From: Phycisphaeraceae bacterium
GTDB lineage: Bacteria > Planctomycetota > Phycisphaerae > Phycisphaerales > UBA1924
Reading direction: 5' to 3'
DNA length: 64,000 nt
Assembly: GCA_019636515.1 (NCBI GenBank)
Contig: JAHBXI010000005.1
Coordinates: 186,001-250,000, forward strand
In this document: piece by piece, positions 16,805 through 24,578 of the stretch
Layout of the letters: every line of letters starts with the position of its first letter
How positions within the stretch are numbered: position 1 is the first letter of the stretch
Position numbers and translations under genes: made by a program
The notes under the pieces: model-generated
What the model was told of the DNA's origin: nothing
Seen by the model: only the letters and a program-made list of their open reading frames with translations
Databases searched by the model: none

Positions 16805-17734
16805 ATGGAATTCCAACAACTTCTAGACGCCGCCGCTGCGGCAATGTCCGAGTGCGGCGCGGTTGACTTCAAATCTGCCTTTGATCCCGCGCAACGCAGC
16901 GACTGGTGTGAACTCATCAAGGACGTTGTGGCCATGGCGAACTCAGGTGGGGGGTGCATCGTCCTGGGGCTTGCCGATGATGGCAGCCGCTCGACCTGGA
17001 ACCCTACCGTTTTCACCCAACTCGACCCCGCGCAGATCGGCGATCAACTGCGGAGGTACGTCGAGGGTTTGGAGGACAAGGTAGTTGTCCAATCGCTCTC
17101 TCGCGGCGGCGAGGTATTGCCAGCATTGGTCGTGTCTGCCTCCCCAGTGCCCAAAGTGTTCACCAACCCCGGCAATTACGACAAAGGCGGCGGTAAGCAG
17201 ACGCAGGCGTTTCCGAAAGGTGGGCTGTATTTTCGTCATGGGGCCAAGAGTGAGCCCGCGGAACAGGCAGACCTGTCCGCGGCAATGGAGCGGGCCATCG
17301 ACTGTGTGCGGTCGAAGTGGCTCGGCAACATCAGGCAGGTCATGGAGGCGCCGCCGGGCGCTCGGGTGCAGGTCGTCACAAGCGAGGTCCGTGCGTCGGT
17401 TGATCCAGCGGCTACAGCGATTCGCGTCGTGGACGACCCGAATGCTCTGGCGTACCGGGTTGTCAGTCCGGACGACACACACCCGTACCGACAAAAAGAA
17501 CTTGTCGGAGAGATCAACAAGCGGAGCAATGGGCTGAAGATTAACCGCTTCGACGTTCAGTGCCTTCGGCGGATGTTGGATGGCGATAACGCCCACCCCG
17601 AGTTCTTCCACGAATCCAAGTTCGGCTCCAAGCAGTACAGCCCGGCGTTCGCTGACTACATCGTCCACGGCTGTGCCGCCGACCCCGAGTTTATTGTCAA
17701 GGCACGCAATGCGGTAAGGCAGCCAACGCAGTAG
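16805..17734 (+). CDS. Schlafen AlbA_2-domain protein
   Basis: A 309-residue cytoplasmic protein. Residues ~10-130 match the AlbA_2 (Schlafen-type nucleic-acid-binding or nuclease) domain: VDFKSAFDP, ELIKDVVAMANSGGGCIVLGL, then the GLYFRHGAKSEPA strand near residue 145. The C-terminal ~150 residues include HPYRQKELVGEINKR and look like a winged-helix or wHTH region but are not named with confidence. AlbA_2 proteins occur in transcription regulators and in phage-defence loci. The start at 16805 has no clear Shine-Dalgarno. The gene is the last intact one in the 14.5-17.8 kb accessory stretch. Confidence 0.85.
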   Translation: MEFQQLLDAAAAAMSECGAVDFKSAFDPAQRSDWCELIKDVVAMANSGGGCIVLGLADDGSRSTWNPTVFTQLDPAQIGDQLRRYVEGLEDKVVVQSLSRGGEVLPALVVSASPVPKVFTNPGNYDKGGGKQTQAFPKGGLYFRHGAKSEPAEQADLSAAMERAIDCVRSKWLGNIRQVMEAPPGARVQVVTSEVRASVDPAATAIRVVDDPNALAYRVVSPDDTHPYRQKELVGEINKRSNGLKINRFDVQCLRRMLDGDNAHPEFFHESKFGSKQYSPAFADYIVHGCAADPEFIVKARNAVRQPTQ

Positions 17735-17887
17735 TCTTTGTTCAAATCGGATTGGACACTCGCCGATGCGAACTAAAGTGTCTTCCGCTCGCCGACCCCC
17801 CGTTGACGGCTTGGGTAGCGGCTGGACGGCTCCCGATGCGCGTCGGCGAGACCAAGCCGCCGAATCCACTGGCAGAGTGACCGAATC

Positions 17888-18016
17888 ATGGCTGGCTACA
17901 TCCCCGGTCCCGATGCGAACTTTCAGGCGTGGCAAGCGATCCGCGACTTCGGAGGTGATGCTCGGGGCGCGGCCCTTTTCGTGGAGAAGACGACGTGGAG
18001 CGGGATTTGGGAGTAG
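17888..18016 (+). pseudogene. 5' remnant of the same planctomycete hypothetical family
   Basis: A 42-codon frame starting MAGYIPGPDANFQAWQ resembles the conserved start of the family whose 3' end is seen at 14213-14480. Homology is lost after about 20 residues and the frame ends at 18014-18016. The order (3' piece first, 5' piece second on the same strand) is not that of a simple insertion into one gene, so rearrangement or two separate copies is implied. Recognition is from memory of family motifs. Confidence 0.5.
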
Positions 18017-18129
18017 GCGCCTGGCACCGGGGATGCCTTCGCCCCCGCGGGGCGAACGGGAAATAAAGATCGCCCGCTTCCACGGGTTGCGCGATGCTCA
18101 AAGCCGCATCGCTCCACCCGTGGCTACAC

Positions 18130-18154
18130 CCTTCGGCCCCTTCAGGGCCGAAGG
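18130..18154. repeat. Strong hairpin
   Basis: CCTTCGGCCC and GGGCCGAAGG form a perfect 10-bp stem around a five-base loop. No T-tract follows. It lies in the decayed stretch between the AlbA_2 gene and tRNA-Val. Confidence 0.55.
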
Positions 18155-18263
18155 CCATGCCGGACGTGCGAATCGGCAACGGACATGGCCGACATGGAAC
18201 CGTGAATCAATCCCGCGGCGTCAAGCGACAGCAGCAGTCGCCCGCCAGGCTGCGGCGATCATG

Positions 18264-18350
18264 GTCTGGTAGCGGCCCTTCGTCTGGACCGCCGACGCGA
18301 ACACCCTCCTCGGCCGCGTCGCCAAGAATCGTGCGGCTGCCTCGAAGTCG
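18264..18350 (+). pseudogene. Possible remnant of an IS630-type transposase C-terminus
   Basis: One + strand frame reads RPFVWTADANTLLGRVAKN after an in-frame TAG. This resembles the end of IS630-family transposases (a PFxWT motif followed by a helix), but the match is short and the rest of the transposase is absent. It lies about 210 bases from the 3' end of tRNA-Val. Confidence 0.3.
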
Positions 18351-18558
18351 GGACGCGAGCGGCAAACCCGCGATGCACACTTCGATACGGCGAGCGGGGG
18401 GGTGGCCGGAGCGGGCAACGGTGAACCGCCAGTTAATCCGGCAACACCAGCGCCCCGAAGCGATCCCGCGGACGAACACGCCCAGACACAAAACCCCGAA
18501 AACCCTGCGGTTCTGGTGGGGTATGGTGTCGGGTGTGACCGGGTGAAACGTAGGGGAA

Positions 18559-18632
18559 TGGGCGACACTGGACTCGAACCAGTGACCTCCACAGTGTCAT
18601 TGTGGCGCGCTAGCCAACTGCGCCAGTCGCCC
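18559..18632 (-). tRNA. tRNA-Val(GAC)
   Basis: On the minus strand the sequence folds as a tRNA. The acceptor GGGCGAC (18632-18626) pairs with GTCGCCC (18566-18560), with discriminator A at 18559. The anticodon stem CCACA/TGTGG encloses loop ATGACAC, giving anticodon GAC for valine. The T-arm holds GGTTCGAGTCC. No CCA end is encoded. Decayed mobile-looking DNA abuts its 3' end, a frequent integration site. Confidence 0.95.
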
Positions 18633-18662
18633 GAAGTGCGGGAAGTATACCGCCGCCGATCC

Positions 18663-18725
18663 ATCTCTCCACGAAACCCCGGAATCTCTCCACGAAACCC
18701 CGGAATCTCTCCGCGAAACACCGGA
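18663..18725. repeat. Three 21-bp tandem repeats
   Basis: A 21-bp unit beginning ATCTCTCCACGAAACC is repeated three times, the last copy with two substitutions. It lies just upstream of the tRNA in the direction of tRNA transcription. There are no spacers, so it is not a CRISPR array. Confidence 0.85.
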
Positions 18726-18920
18726 ATTCGGGTCCGGATGCCCGGCTTGCCCGTACAGAATCCTTGTACCGATCTTCGGGATGCAAACCAGGACCCGTCG
18801 GAATCCGGATGCAAACCAATCAAGCCCACGGAGCGGACCAATCGCACGGCGGGGTATCGGAATCGCGGACGGTCGGATCGGCGGCTTGGCGGCTCGGCGT
18901 CGAAGCGCCTTGACGGTCTG

Positions 18921-19000
18921 GCGCATCGTCGGATCGGCGCATCGTCGGATCGGCGCATCGTCGGATCGGCGCATCGTCGGATCGGCGCATCGTCGGATCG
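18921..19000. repeat. Five perfect 16-bp tandem repeats
   Basis: The unit GCGCATCGTCGGATCG is repeated five times without change or spacer. It lies downstream of the anti-sigma gene and before tRNA-Val, both on the minus strand. Two-copy and three-copy arrays with the same 16-bp period occur at 39254 and 48580. Confidence 0.92.
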
Positions 19001-19051
19001 GCCCACGTTGAACAGCCCCGATTCGGTGGGTTGAAAAACGGCACGGTCCGA

Positions 19052-19894
19052 TCAGGACTTGCTGACGGCCGCGATGCTCACCCGGCGGGTCATATCGGAA
19101 ACCCAGGTGCCGCCTGGCTTCTCGATCGTGATCGCGAAGAGTTGGGCCTTGCCGACCTTGATCGCCGGGGAAATCGGGATCACCACGGGGCTTCCGTCGG
19201 CGGGGACATCGAAGACACCGCCGCTGATACGGGCCGACTGCCCGGTCGGATCGACCAGGCCACGCTCATCCACGATCCAGAGTTGGTACTGCTCCCGGGT
19301 CGGGTTGTTGGCGGGCAAGCCGGTGAATCGCATGTACCCCGCCTGGCGGGCATCGCTCCAGACAACCTCGCCCGTGACGCCGGCGATCTCGGGAGCATCC
19401 CAGTCACCCCACTGGGCACGGACCAGGTCCGGCGCGGTCCGGAGAAGGTCGTCGATCGTGGGAGTGGATGGGCGATTGAAGACCGCCACCGCCGCGAACA
19501 GGATCGCCGCGGCGGCCGCCAGCCAGCCGGTCCATGCGATCCAGGACGACCCCGTCGCGGGCTGGTCCGATCGCGGGAAGGGAATCGTGCTCCTGGGCTG
19601 GCCGCCGGTACGGGCCGGGGACGCGGCGCGGGAGGCCAGGAAATCCTCGCCGGCCTTGATGAGTTGAGATCGGAGTTGATCGGGCAGCGGCGGCGGTGAC
19701 TTCGTGGCCTGCGCGGCGACGACGGTGCCGGCGGCGAGGTCGAGATCGGAATACTCGAGGGAACCCAGGTCGATCTTGTAGTTGGTCGCCAGTTGCTGGA
19801 GTTCCCGGCGCTCGGCGTCGTCAAGATCGCCGATGACGTGCCCCGCAAGGAGTTCGAGCAGCCTGGGATCATCGGGGAGCGTGCGGAGGTTCAT
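19052..19894 (-). CDS. Anti-sigma factor, RskA family
   Basis: A 280-residue single-pass membrane protein. An N-terminal cytoplasmic anti-sigma segment (LELLAGHVIGDLDDAERRELQ) precedes a transmembrane helix near residues 117-138 (WIAWTGWLAAAAAILFAAVA). An RskA-type external domain follows (YMRFTGLPANNPTREQYQLW, VDPTGQSARISGGVFDV, FAITIEKPGGT). Its ATG overlaps the stop of the upstream sigma gene by four bases, so the pair is cotranslated. It should hold the adjacent ECF factor inactive until proteolysis, as for RskA and SigK. Confidence 0.92.
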   Translation of the reverse strand: MNLRTLPDDPRLLELLAGHVIGDLDDAERRELQQLATNYKIDLGSLEYSDLDLAAGTVVAAQATKSPPPLPDQLRSQLIKAGEDFLASRAASPARTGGQPRSTIPFPRSDQPATGSSWIAWTGWLAAAAAILFAAVAVFNRPSTPTIDDLLRTAPDLVRAQWGDWDAPEIAGVTGEVVWSDARQAGYMRFTGLPANNPTREQYQLWIVDERGLVDPTGQSARISGGVFDVPADGSPVVIPISPAIKVGKAQLFAITIEKPGGTWVSDMTRRVSIAAVSKS

Positions 19895-20478
19895 GCGGCA
19901 CCCTCCACGCCGACGGGAGGAGTCGACCCGCCCGCGTCAAGCAGCGAGCGGAGTTTTAAAAGGCCACGGCGAGCATGGGTCTTGACCGTCCCCAGGGGAA
20001 GGCCGATGGCCCTCGCAATTCTTTCGTGTGAAAGCCCCTGGTAGATGGACAAGCGAAGAACATTCTGCTGCTCCTCGCTGAGTTGGCCGAGCGCGGCGAC
20101 CGCCTTGTTCGCGTCGTCCGAGCGTTCGGACGGCACCGAAGGATCCCTGGTGGAGATGGCGGCGTCGTCGGCGAGGGGTTCCCGGACCATGTCACGAGAG
20201 GCTCGCCGGCGGCGGTCGATCATGCGCCGGCGGGCGATCATGGCGATGAACGCGGTTTCCGAGGCGATGGAAGGATCGAACCGAGCGGAATGCTTCCAGA
20301 CCTCGAGGAAGACCTCCTGCACGGCATCCTCGGCTTCGGCATCGGTGAACATCAACCGGCGAGCAATCGACCATACCAGCCCGCCGTACACATCGATGCA
20401 CTCACGCATCGCCGCGGAGTCGCCTCGCGCGGTTCTGCCCAGGAGCGTCTCGGATGCGGCGGGGGGACTCGTGGACAT
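19891..20478 (-). CDS. ECF RNA polymerase sigma factor, SigK-like
   Basis: A 195-residue sigma factor from ATG 20478 (MSTSPPAASETLLGRTA). Region 2 contains YGGLVWSIARRLMFTDAEAED and AVQEVFLEVWKHS; region 4 contains LSEEQQNVLRLSIYQGLSHERIA followed by GLPLGTVKTHARRGLLKLR. It overlaps the RskA-type anti-sigma gene and sits about 270 bases downstream of a fasciclin gene on the same strand. The same trio (SigK, RskA, fasciclin-domain MPT70/MPT83) is functionally linked in mycobacteria, so the fasciclin protein is the likeliest target. That last step is inference. Confidence 0.93.
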   Translation of the reverse strand: MSTSPPAASETLLGRTARGDSAAMRECIDVYGGLVWSIARRLMFTDAEAEDAVQEVFLEVWKHSARFDPSIASETAFIAMIARRRMIDRRRRASRDMVREPLADDAAISTRDPSVPSERSDDANKAVAALGQLSEEQQNVLRLSIYQGLSHERIARAIGLPLGTVKTHARRGLLKLRSLLDAGGSTPPVGVEGAA

Positions 20479-20744
20479 GCCGTCGTCAGCCGTCGAGGAC
20501 CTGATGTCCCGGAGTGATCGCCGGCGTACGCCGCCGGCTCGACCGATCCAGTAGGGTGTATGGTACCCGCCGAACCTCTCAGGGGCACGGCACGCCCGCG
20601 AGGATTGCCGGCGTGTGTGAGGCGCTCGCATCACATCGGATTCACCGGCGGACCTGCGTCGCCGCCTCCCAGGTCGATCAAATCCGAGGCCGGCCTTGTT
20701 CGGGCCGGCCACGGCGCTTGAGGACACAAAGCGATCGTGACGCA

Positions 20745-21713
20745 TCACTTGGGCATGATGACCGTGTCGATGACGTGAATCACGCCGTTGGTCGCGTCAA
20801 GGTCGGCGGTGAGGACCTTCGCTCCATCAACCGAGACGGTTCCACCCGTCGAGGTGATGCGCGGCGAGGACCCCTGGAGGGACTTGGCCGTCCCGGCCTT
20901 GATCGCCTCGCCCGAGTACACACGTCCGCTGACGACGTGGTACTTGAGGATGCCCGCGAGTTTTTCCTTGTTTTCGGGGCGAAGCAGGGAGTCCACCGTC
21001 TCCCTGGGAAGTTTGGCAAACGCCTCATCGGTCGGGGCAAAGACCGTGAACGGCCCGTCACCCTCCAGCGCGCTGACCAGGTCGGCCGCGGCGAGGAGTT
21101 TGGCCAGGGTCTTGAAGGAGCCGGCCGAGACCGCCGTCTGAACGATGCTCTTGTCGCTGGGGAGTATCACGGTGTCGATCACGTGAATGACGCCGTTCGA
21201 GCAGTCGATGTCGGCCTTGGAGACGTTCGCCCCATCAACCTTCACCTTCCCGCCCTCGGCGACGATGTCGATCCGCTGGCCATCGAGCGTCCCGACCGCG
21301 CCGGTGCGAACATCCTTCGACATGACCTTGCCGGAAACGACGTGGTACTTGAGGATCGAGACCAGGCGGGCCTTGTTCTCGGGCTTGAGGAGTTCCTCGA
21401 CGGTTCCGGCGGGGAGTTTGGCGAACGCCTGATCGGTCGGGGCAAAGACCGTGAACGGCCCGGCGCCCTTGAGGGCATCGACCAACCCGGCGGCCTTGAG
21501 CGCGGCGGCGAGGGTGTTGAACGACCCGGCCTTCACGGCGGTATCCACGATGTCGGCCGGCGCCGCGCGGGGCGTGTACGACGCGGCGACCAGGGCCACG
21601 CCGTCGCTCGACGACTCGCAGGCGGACTTCGACGATGAGCACTGGCCGGCGGCCGAGGCCACGGCCAGGCCCGAGGAGACGACGCCGATGAGCAATTTTC
21701 GACCCATATCCAT
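20745..21713 (-). CDS. Secreted protein with two fasciclin (FAS1) domains
   Basis: A 322-residue protein with an N-terminal signal ([20 protein letters not shown]). Two FAS1 domains follow at ~52-185 and ~190-322, each with [17 protein letters not shown], LKYHVVSG and [14 protein letters not shown]1 domains mediate adhesion or surface binding. A Cys-rich stretch just after the signal ([10 protein letters not shown]) may be a lipid or disulfide site. It lies directly upstream of the SigK/RskA-like pair on the same strand, and a candidate ECF promoter is seen upstream at 21776-21802. Confidence 0.95.
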   Translation of the reverse strand: MDMGRKLLIGVVSSGLAVASAAGQCSSSKSACESSSDGVALVAASYTPRAAPADIVDTAVKAGSFNTLAAALKAAGLVDALKGAGPFTVFAPTDQAFAKLPAGTVEELLKPENKARLVSILKYHVVSGKVMSKDVRTGAVGTLDGQRIDIVAEGGKVKVDGANVSKADIDCSNGVIHVIDTVILPSDKSIVQTAVSAGSFKTLAKLLAAADLVSALEGDGPFTVFAPTDEAFAKLPRETVDSLLRPENKEKLAGILKYHVVSGRVYSGEAIKAGTAKSLQGSSPRITSTGGTVSVDGAKVLTADLDATNGVIHVIDTVIMPK

Positions 21714-21775
21714 GCGATAACTCCGTCGCGTGCCCTTTTCGGGCTCGCGTTGTGTGTCCTCTGGCCGGTCACCAC

Positions 21776-21802
21776 GACCACATGCTTGTATTCAGAGGTT
21801 CA
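21776..21802 (-). promoter_or_regulatory. Candidate ECF-type promoter of the fasciclin gene
   Basis: On the minus strand TGAACC (21802-21797) is followed after exactly 16 bases by TGGTC (21780-21776). This fits the general AAC...GTC layout of ECF promoters and lies about 65 bases upstream of the fasciclin ATG. It is a pattern match only, and the sigma factor that reads it is not known. Confidence 0.35.
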
Positions 21803-21983
21803 AAGGTGGGTTCGAGGAGGCGATGGCGCCGGATTCAGCCGGGCGTGGTGATGGCACGCCGTGGCCATCCCCACATGAAATCGGGCACGACGTATCGCCG
21901 TGCCCGTGAGGATACAAAGCCAGATTGTCTTGTTCGTACGGATTTTGAACGGGTTCGAGAAGCCTGTCCATTCCGCGAGTCGA

Positions 21984-22658
21984 TCAGTTGGCCCCGATCA
22001 CAACGACATCCGCCCGGCGCCCATCGCGGCTGACCTTGTTCGTGGTGGACCCGCGCCCGACGGTGGTGATGCGGGAACTCGATATGCCCTTCTGGACCAG
22101 ATACCGCTTGACGGCCGCGGCGCGGGCCTCGCTGAGTTCCTCGTTGGACTTGTACTTGCCCTTGGTCGGGCGAGCACCATCGGCGTGACCCTCCACCCGG
22201 ATGTCATACCCCGAATAGCGGCTCTTGAGGGTGTTGGCGATCGAATCAAGTTTGGAGGTCATGGACTTGTCGAGCGTGTCAGCGCCGGAGGCAAAGTTGA
22301 CCGTCCCGACGGTCCGGCCCGAGTCGTTGTACACGTCGCGGGGGCGAGAAGTCTCGCGTTCGGGCCCGGGGTATAACGTCGGTCCCTGGGACGCCTGCGT
22401 CGCCGCGGTGCGGAGTTGGTCATTCTCCGTCTGGAGCCTCGCGGCCTCGGCTTCCGAACGCTTGATGGAAACCTGCTGCTGGTTGAGTTGCTGGCGGATC
22501 TGCTCGTTCTCCTGGGCCAGCGCGTCGTACTGCTCCTTGGAGACGTTGTTGCACCCGGTAAGCGTGGTGGCCACGAGGACCATCGCCACCCCGATCGACA
22601 CCGAGATCGACACCGAGATCCGGCGCCCACCTTTGACCACATCCGTGAATCCAGCCAT
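21984..22658 (-). CDS. OmpA-family lipoprotein
   Basis: A 224-residue protein from ATG 22658 with an AAGGAAGG site. A signal peptide ends in the lipobox LTGC near residue 36. A coiled-coil stretch follows (YDALAQENEQIRQQLNQQ), then an OmpA C-terminal domain with VNFASGADTLDKS, DIRVEGHADG, LSEARAAAVKRYL and GRGSTTNKV. It likely anchors the outer membrane or envelope to peptidoglycan. It stands between the prepilin peptidase and fasciclin genes on the same strand, with enough spacing for its own promoter. Confidence 0.93.
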   Translation of the reverse strand: MAGFTDVVKGGRRISVSISVSIGVAMVLVATTLTGCNNVSKEQYDALAQENEQIRQQLNQQQVSIKRSEAEAARLQTENDQLRTAATQASQGPTLYPGPERETSRPRDVYNDSGRTVGTVNFASGADTLDKSMTSKLDSIANTLKSRYSGYDIRVEGHADGARPTKGKYKSNEELSEARAAAVKRYLVQKGISSSRITTVGRGSTTNKVSRDGRRADVVVIGAN

Positions 22659-22905
22659 CGTTGACCTTCCTTGCCATTCAAGACGATCTTTGAACACAGG
22701 GAGTCCGCAAGCCCTGACGCGCCCCACTATATCGGTTGAATACCTTTGATTCCCGCACCATTCAAGATCCAAACGCAATCCTTTCCGCGATTCGGCGGCG
22801 GGTGGCGGGTTTCGCGTCGCGATGCCCCCCGGGGCGGGCGCGGGCGACTGAAGGGACGGACACGTTTGCCCCCGAACCCGGTGTGTGCATGGGCGGATAA
22901 GGCCG

Positions 22906-24432
22906 TCAAGGCAGGTTGACGGGCGGATCGGACCTGAGCAGGATGGTCAGGAATCGTTCCACGGCGGGCTTGAACAGGATCACCAGGGCGGCGGCCACGG
23001 CGATATGAGGCCCGTAGGGCATGGCACGCCGGAATCCCTTGAAAACAGCCGCAACGGCGGCGTAGGCCAGGCCGACAAAGGCCGCCCCGAAGAACGCGAG
23101 AGTCGCGTCGATCCACCCCACGCATGCCCCCACCGCCGCCAGGAGATGGACATCCCCCATCCCCATCGCCTCGCGCCCGAAGCCCAGCGTTCCCAGGATC
23201 CGTACCGCCCAGACAACGCCTCCACCGATCAGATACCCGCCGATGACGCCGGCCAGAACATCGAGCCACAGCGGGACAGGAATGGCGGGCACCGACTCAC
23301 CCCGGTTGACATCGAAAATCCACGGGCCGGAAAGCCGCATGGCCAGCAGCATTCCGGCCATCGCGCCGGCCACGATCGGCCCGAGAAAGACCGATTCCTT
23401 CAGGACCTCCCGCCGGGCGTGTGGGTATTCAAGCCAGAGGTCGGAAGGGGAACCCTCCGCGTGCTGCCCAGGATCGGCGTCGCCCCGGTGCGGGACCGGG
23501 CTCGAAGATTCGCCCGCAAGTACCGACGCCGCGGACGGCGAATCCCCGGAAGCAAGGCCGGTCATGGGTGCTTGCGGCGAAGAAACCGCCTCGGCCGCGT
23601 CCGCCGGTGCAAGGGAACCCGCCTGGCTCGGCGCGGCGTCGGCCGGAACATCCGTCCCGGCAGGGAGCGGCGATGCCGGTGAGGCCAGGTGGTCTTTCTC
23701 CCACTGGTCGTAGTCGGACCAACTACGACGGATGAGGCCCGTGGCAAGCAGGATGTTTGACACCACCATCCCGGCGAGGCCTCCCAGGGCCAGACCAACC
23801 ATCGGCCATCCGAGAGGCCCGGGTGACGAGATCGACCAGGTCCATCCCGGCGCCACGTGGATCAGACGGCCCCATGCGTGCTGGACATACGCGGCGTGGA
23901 TCGGATGGACGAGTACCCCGATCGCGGCGGGGGTCCACGCCAGGGCCAGGGGGATCATGGACGTCTTGGCGTCCACCAGCGTCATCGCGGTGAGCGAAGC
24001 CAGGAGCGTGAGAACCACGACCAGCGAAGGCCACATCTGGCCGATCCCGCCGAGCGTCCATTCCGGCCGCATCGAGGCCACCGTGATCCCCTGCAGCGAC
24101 CAGTCCGAGGGAAGGACAAACCACACCGCGTAGACCGCGGCGAACAGGAGTCCGACGAACGCCTCGACGATCGGATATTCCGGGGAGATGCTCGCCCGGC
24201 AGAACCGGCACTTGCCTCCCAGCAGGATCCATCCCAGGACCGGGATGTTCTCTCGCCATGTGAGCCGGGTCTGGCAGGATGGGCATCGCGACGGGGGCGA
24301 CACGACGCTCAGCCCAAGCGGCATGCGGTACACCAGCACGTTGATAAGCGAGCCGACGCAGGCCCCGAGCGCCAAGACGAAGGCGGTCTGGAGGACGCCG
24401 AAGGCGAGCATGTAGACTTGCCAGGTTTCCAT
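22906..24432 (-). CDS. Prepilin peptidase (A24) with a large internal linker
   Basis: A 508-residue integral membrane aspartyl peptidase that cleaves and methylates prepilin-like proteins. The N-terminal zinc-binding region has CPSC (Cys50, Cys53) and CRFC (Cys75, Cys78). The first active Asp is in [11 protein letters not shown] (~residue 150), and the second is in the GxGD motif MGMGDVHLL (~420). Usual members have 230-290 residues. Here about 170 extra residues (~230-390) separate the two catalytic parts, mostly a Ser/Ala/Pro-rich segment that looks disordered. Likely substrates in this window are the proteins at 3416 and 43408. I chose ATG 24432 for the family-like start METWQVYML. Confidence 0.93.
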   Translation of the reverse strand: METWQVYMLAFGVLQTAFVLALGACVGSLINVLVYRMPLGLSVVSPPSRCPSCQTRLTWRENIPVLGWILLGGKCRFCRASISPEYPIVEAFVGLLFAAVYAVWFVLPSDWSLQGITVASMRPEWTLGGIGQMWPSLVVVLTLLASLTAMTLVDAKTSMIPLALAWTPAAIGVLVHPIHAAYVQHAWGRLIHVAPGWTWSISSPGPLGWPMVGLALGGLAGMVVSNILLATGLIRRSWSDYDQWEKDHLASPASPLPAGTDVPADAAPSQAGSLAPADAAEAVSSPQAPMTGLASGDSPSAASVLAGESSSPVPHRGDADPGQHAEGSPSDLWLEYPHARREVLKESVFLGPIVAGAMAGMLLAMRLSGPWIFDVNRGESVPAIPVPLWLDVLAGVIGGYLIGGGVVWAVRILGTLGFGREAMGMGDVHLLAAVGACVGWIDATLAFFGAAFVGLAYAAVAAVFKGFRRAMPYGPHIAVAAALVILFKPAVERFLTILLRSDPPVNLP

Positions 24433-24578
24433 GGGCGTGCGACGGGCGGGCCATGATACCACAAGGCGCGTGGGTGCCCCGCGTGGCGAGGGTACGGGCA
24501 GTCCCGCGGCGCCGCGTCCGTGGCCGGCCTTCGCGTCGTCCCGCTCCCGGCGGTCCGCGTGCCATAATCCCGTTCCCT

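Noticed and set aside
18921-19000. Possible CRISPR array
   Set aside because: The five 16-bp units are perfectly tandem with no spacer DNA, are too short for CRISPR repeats, and no cas genes are present. The same applies to the arrays at 18663 and 40705.
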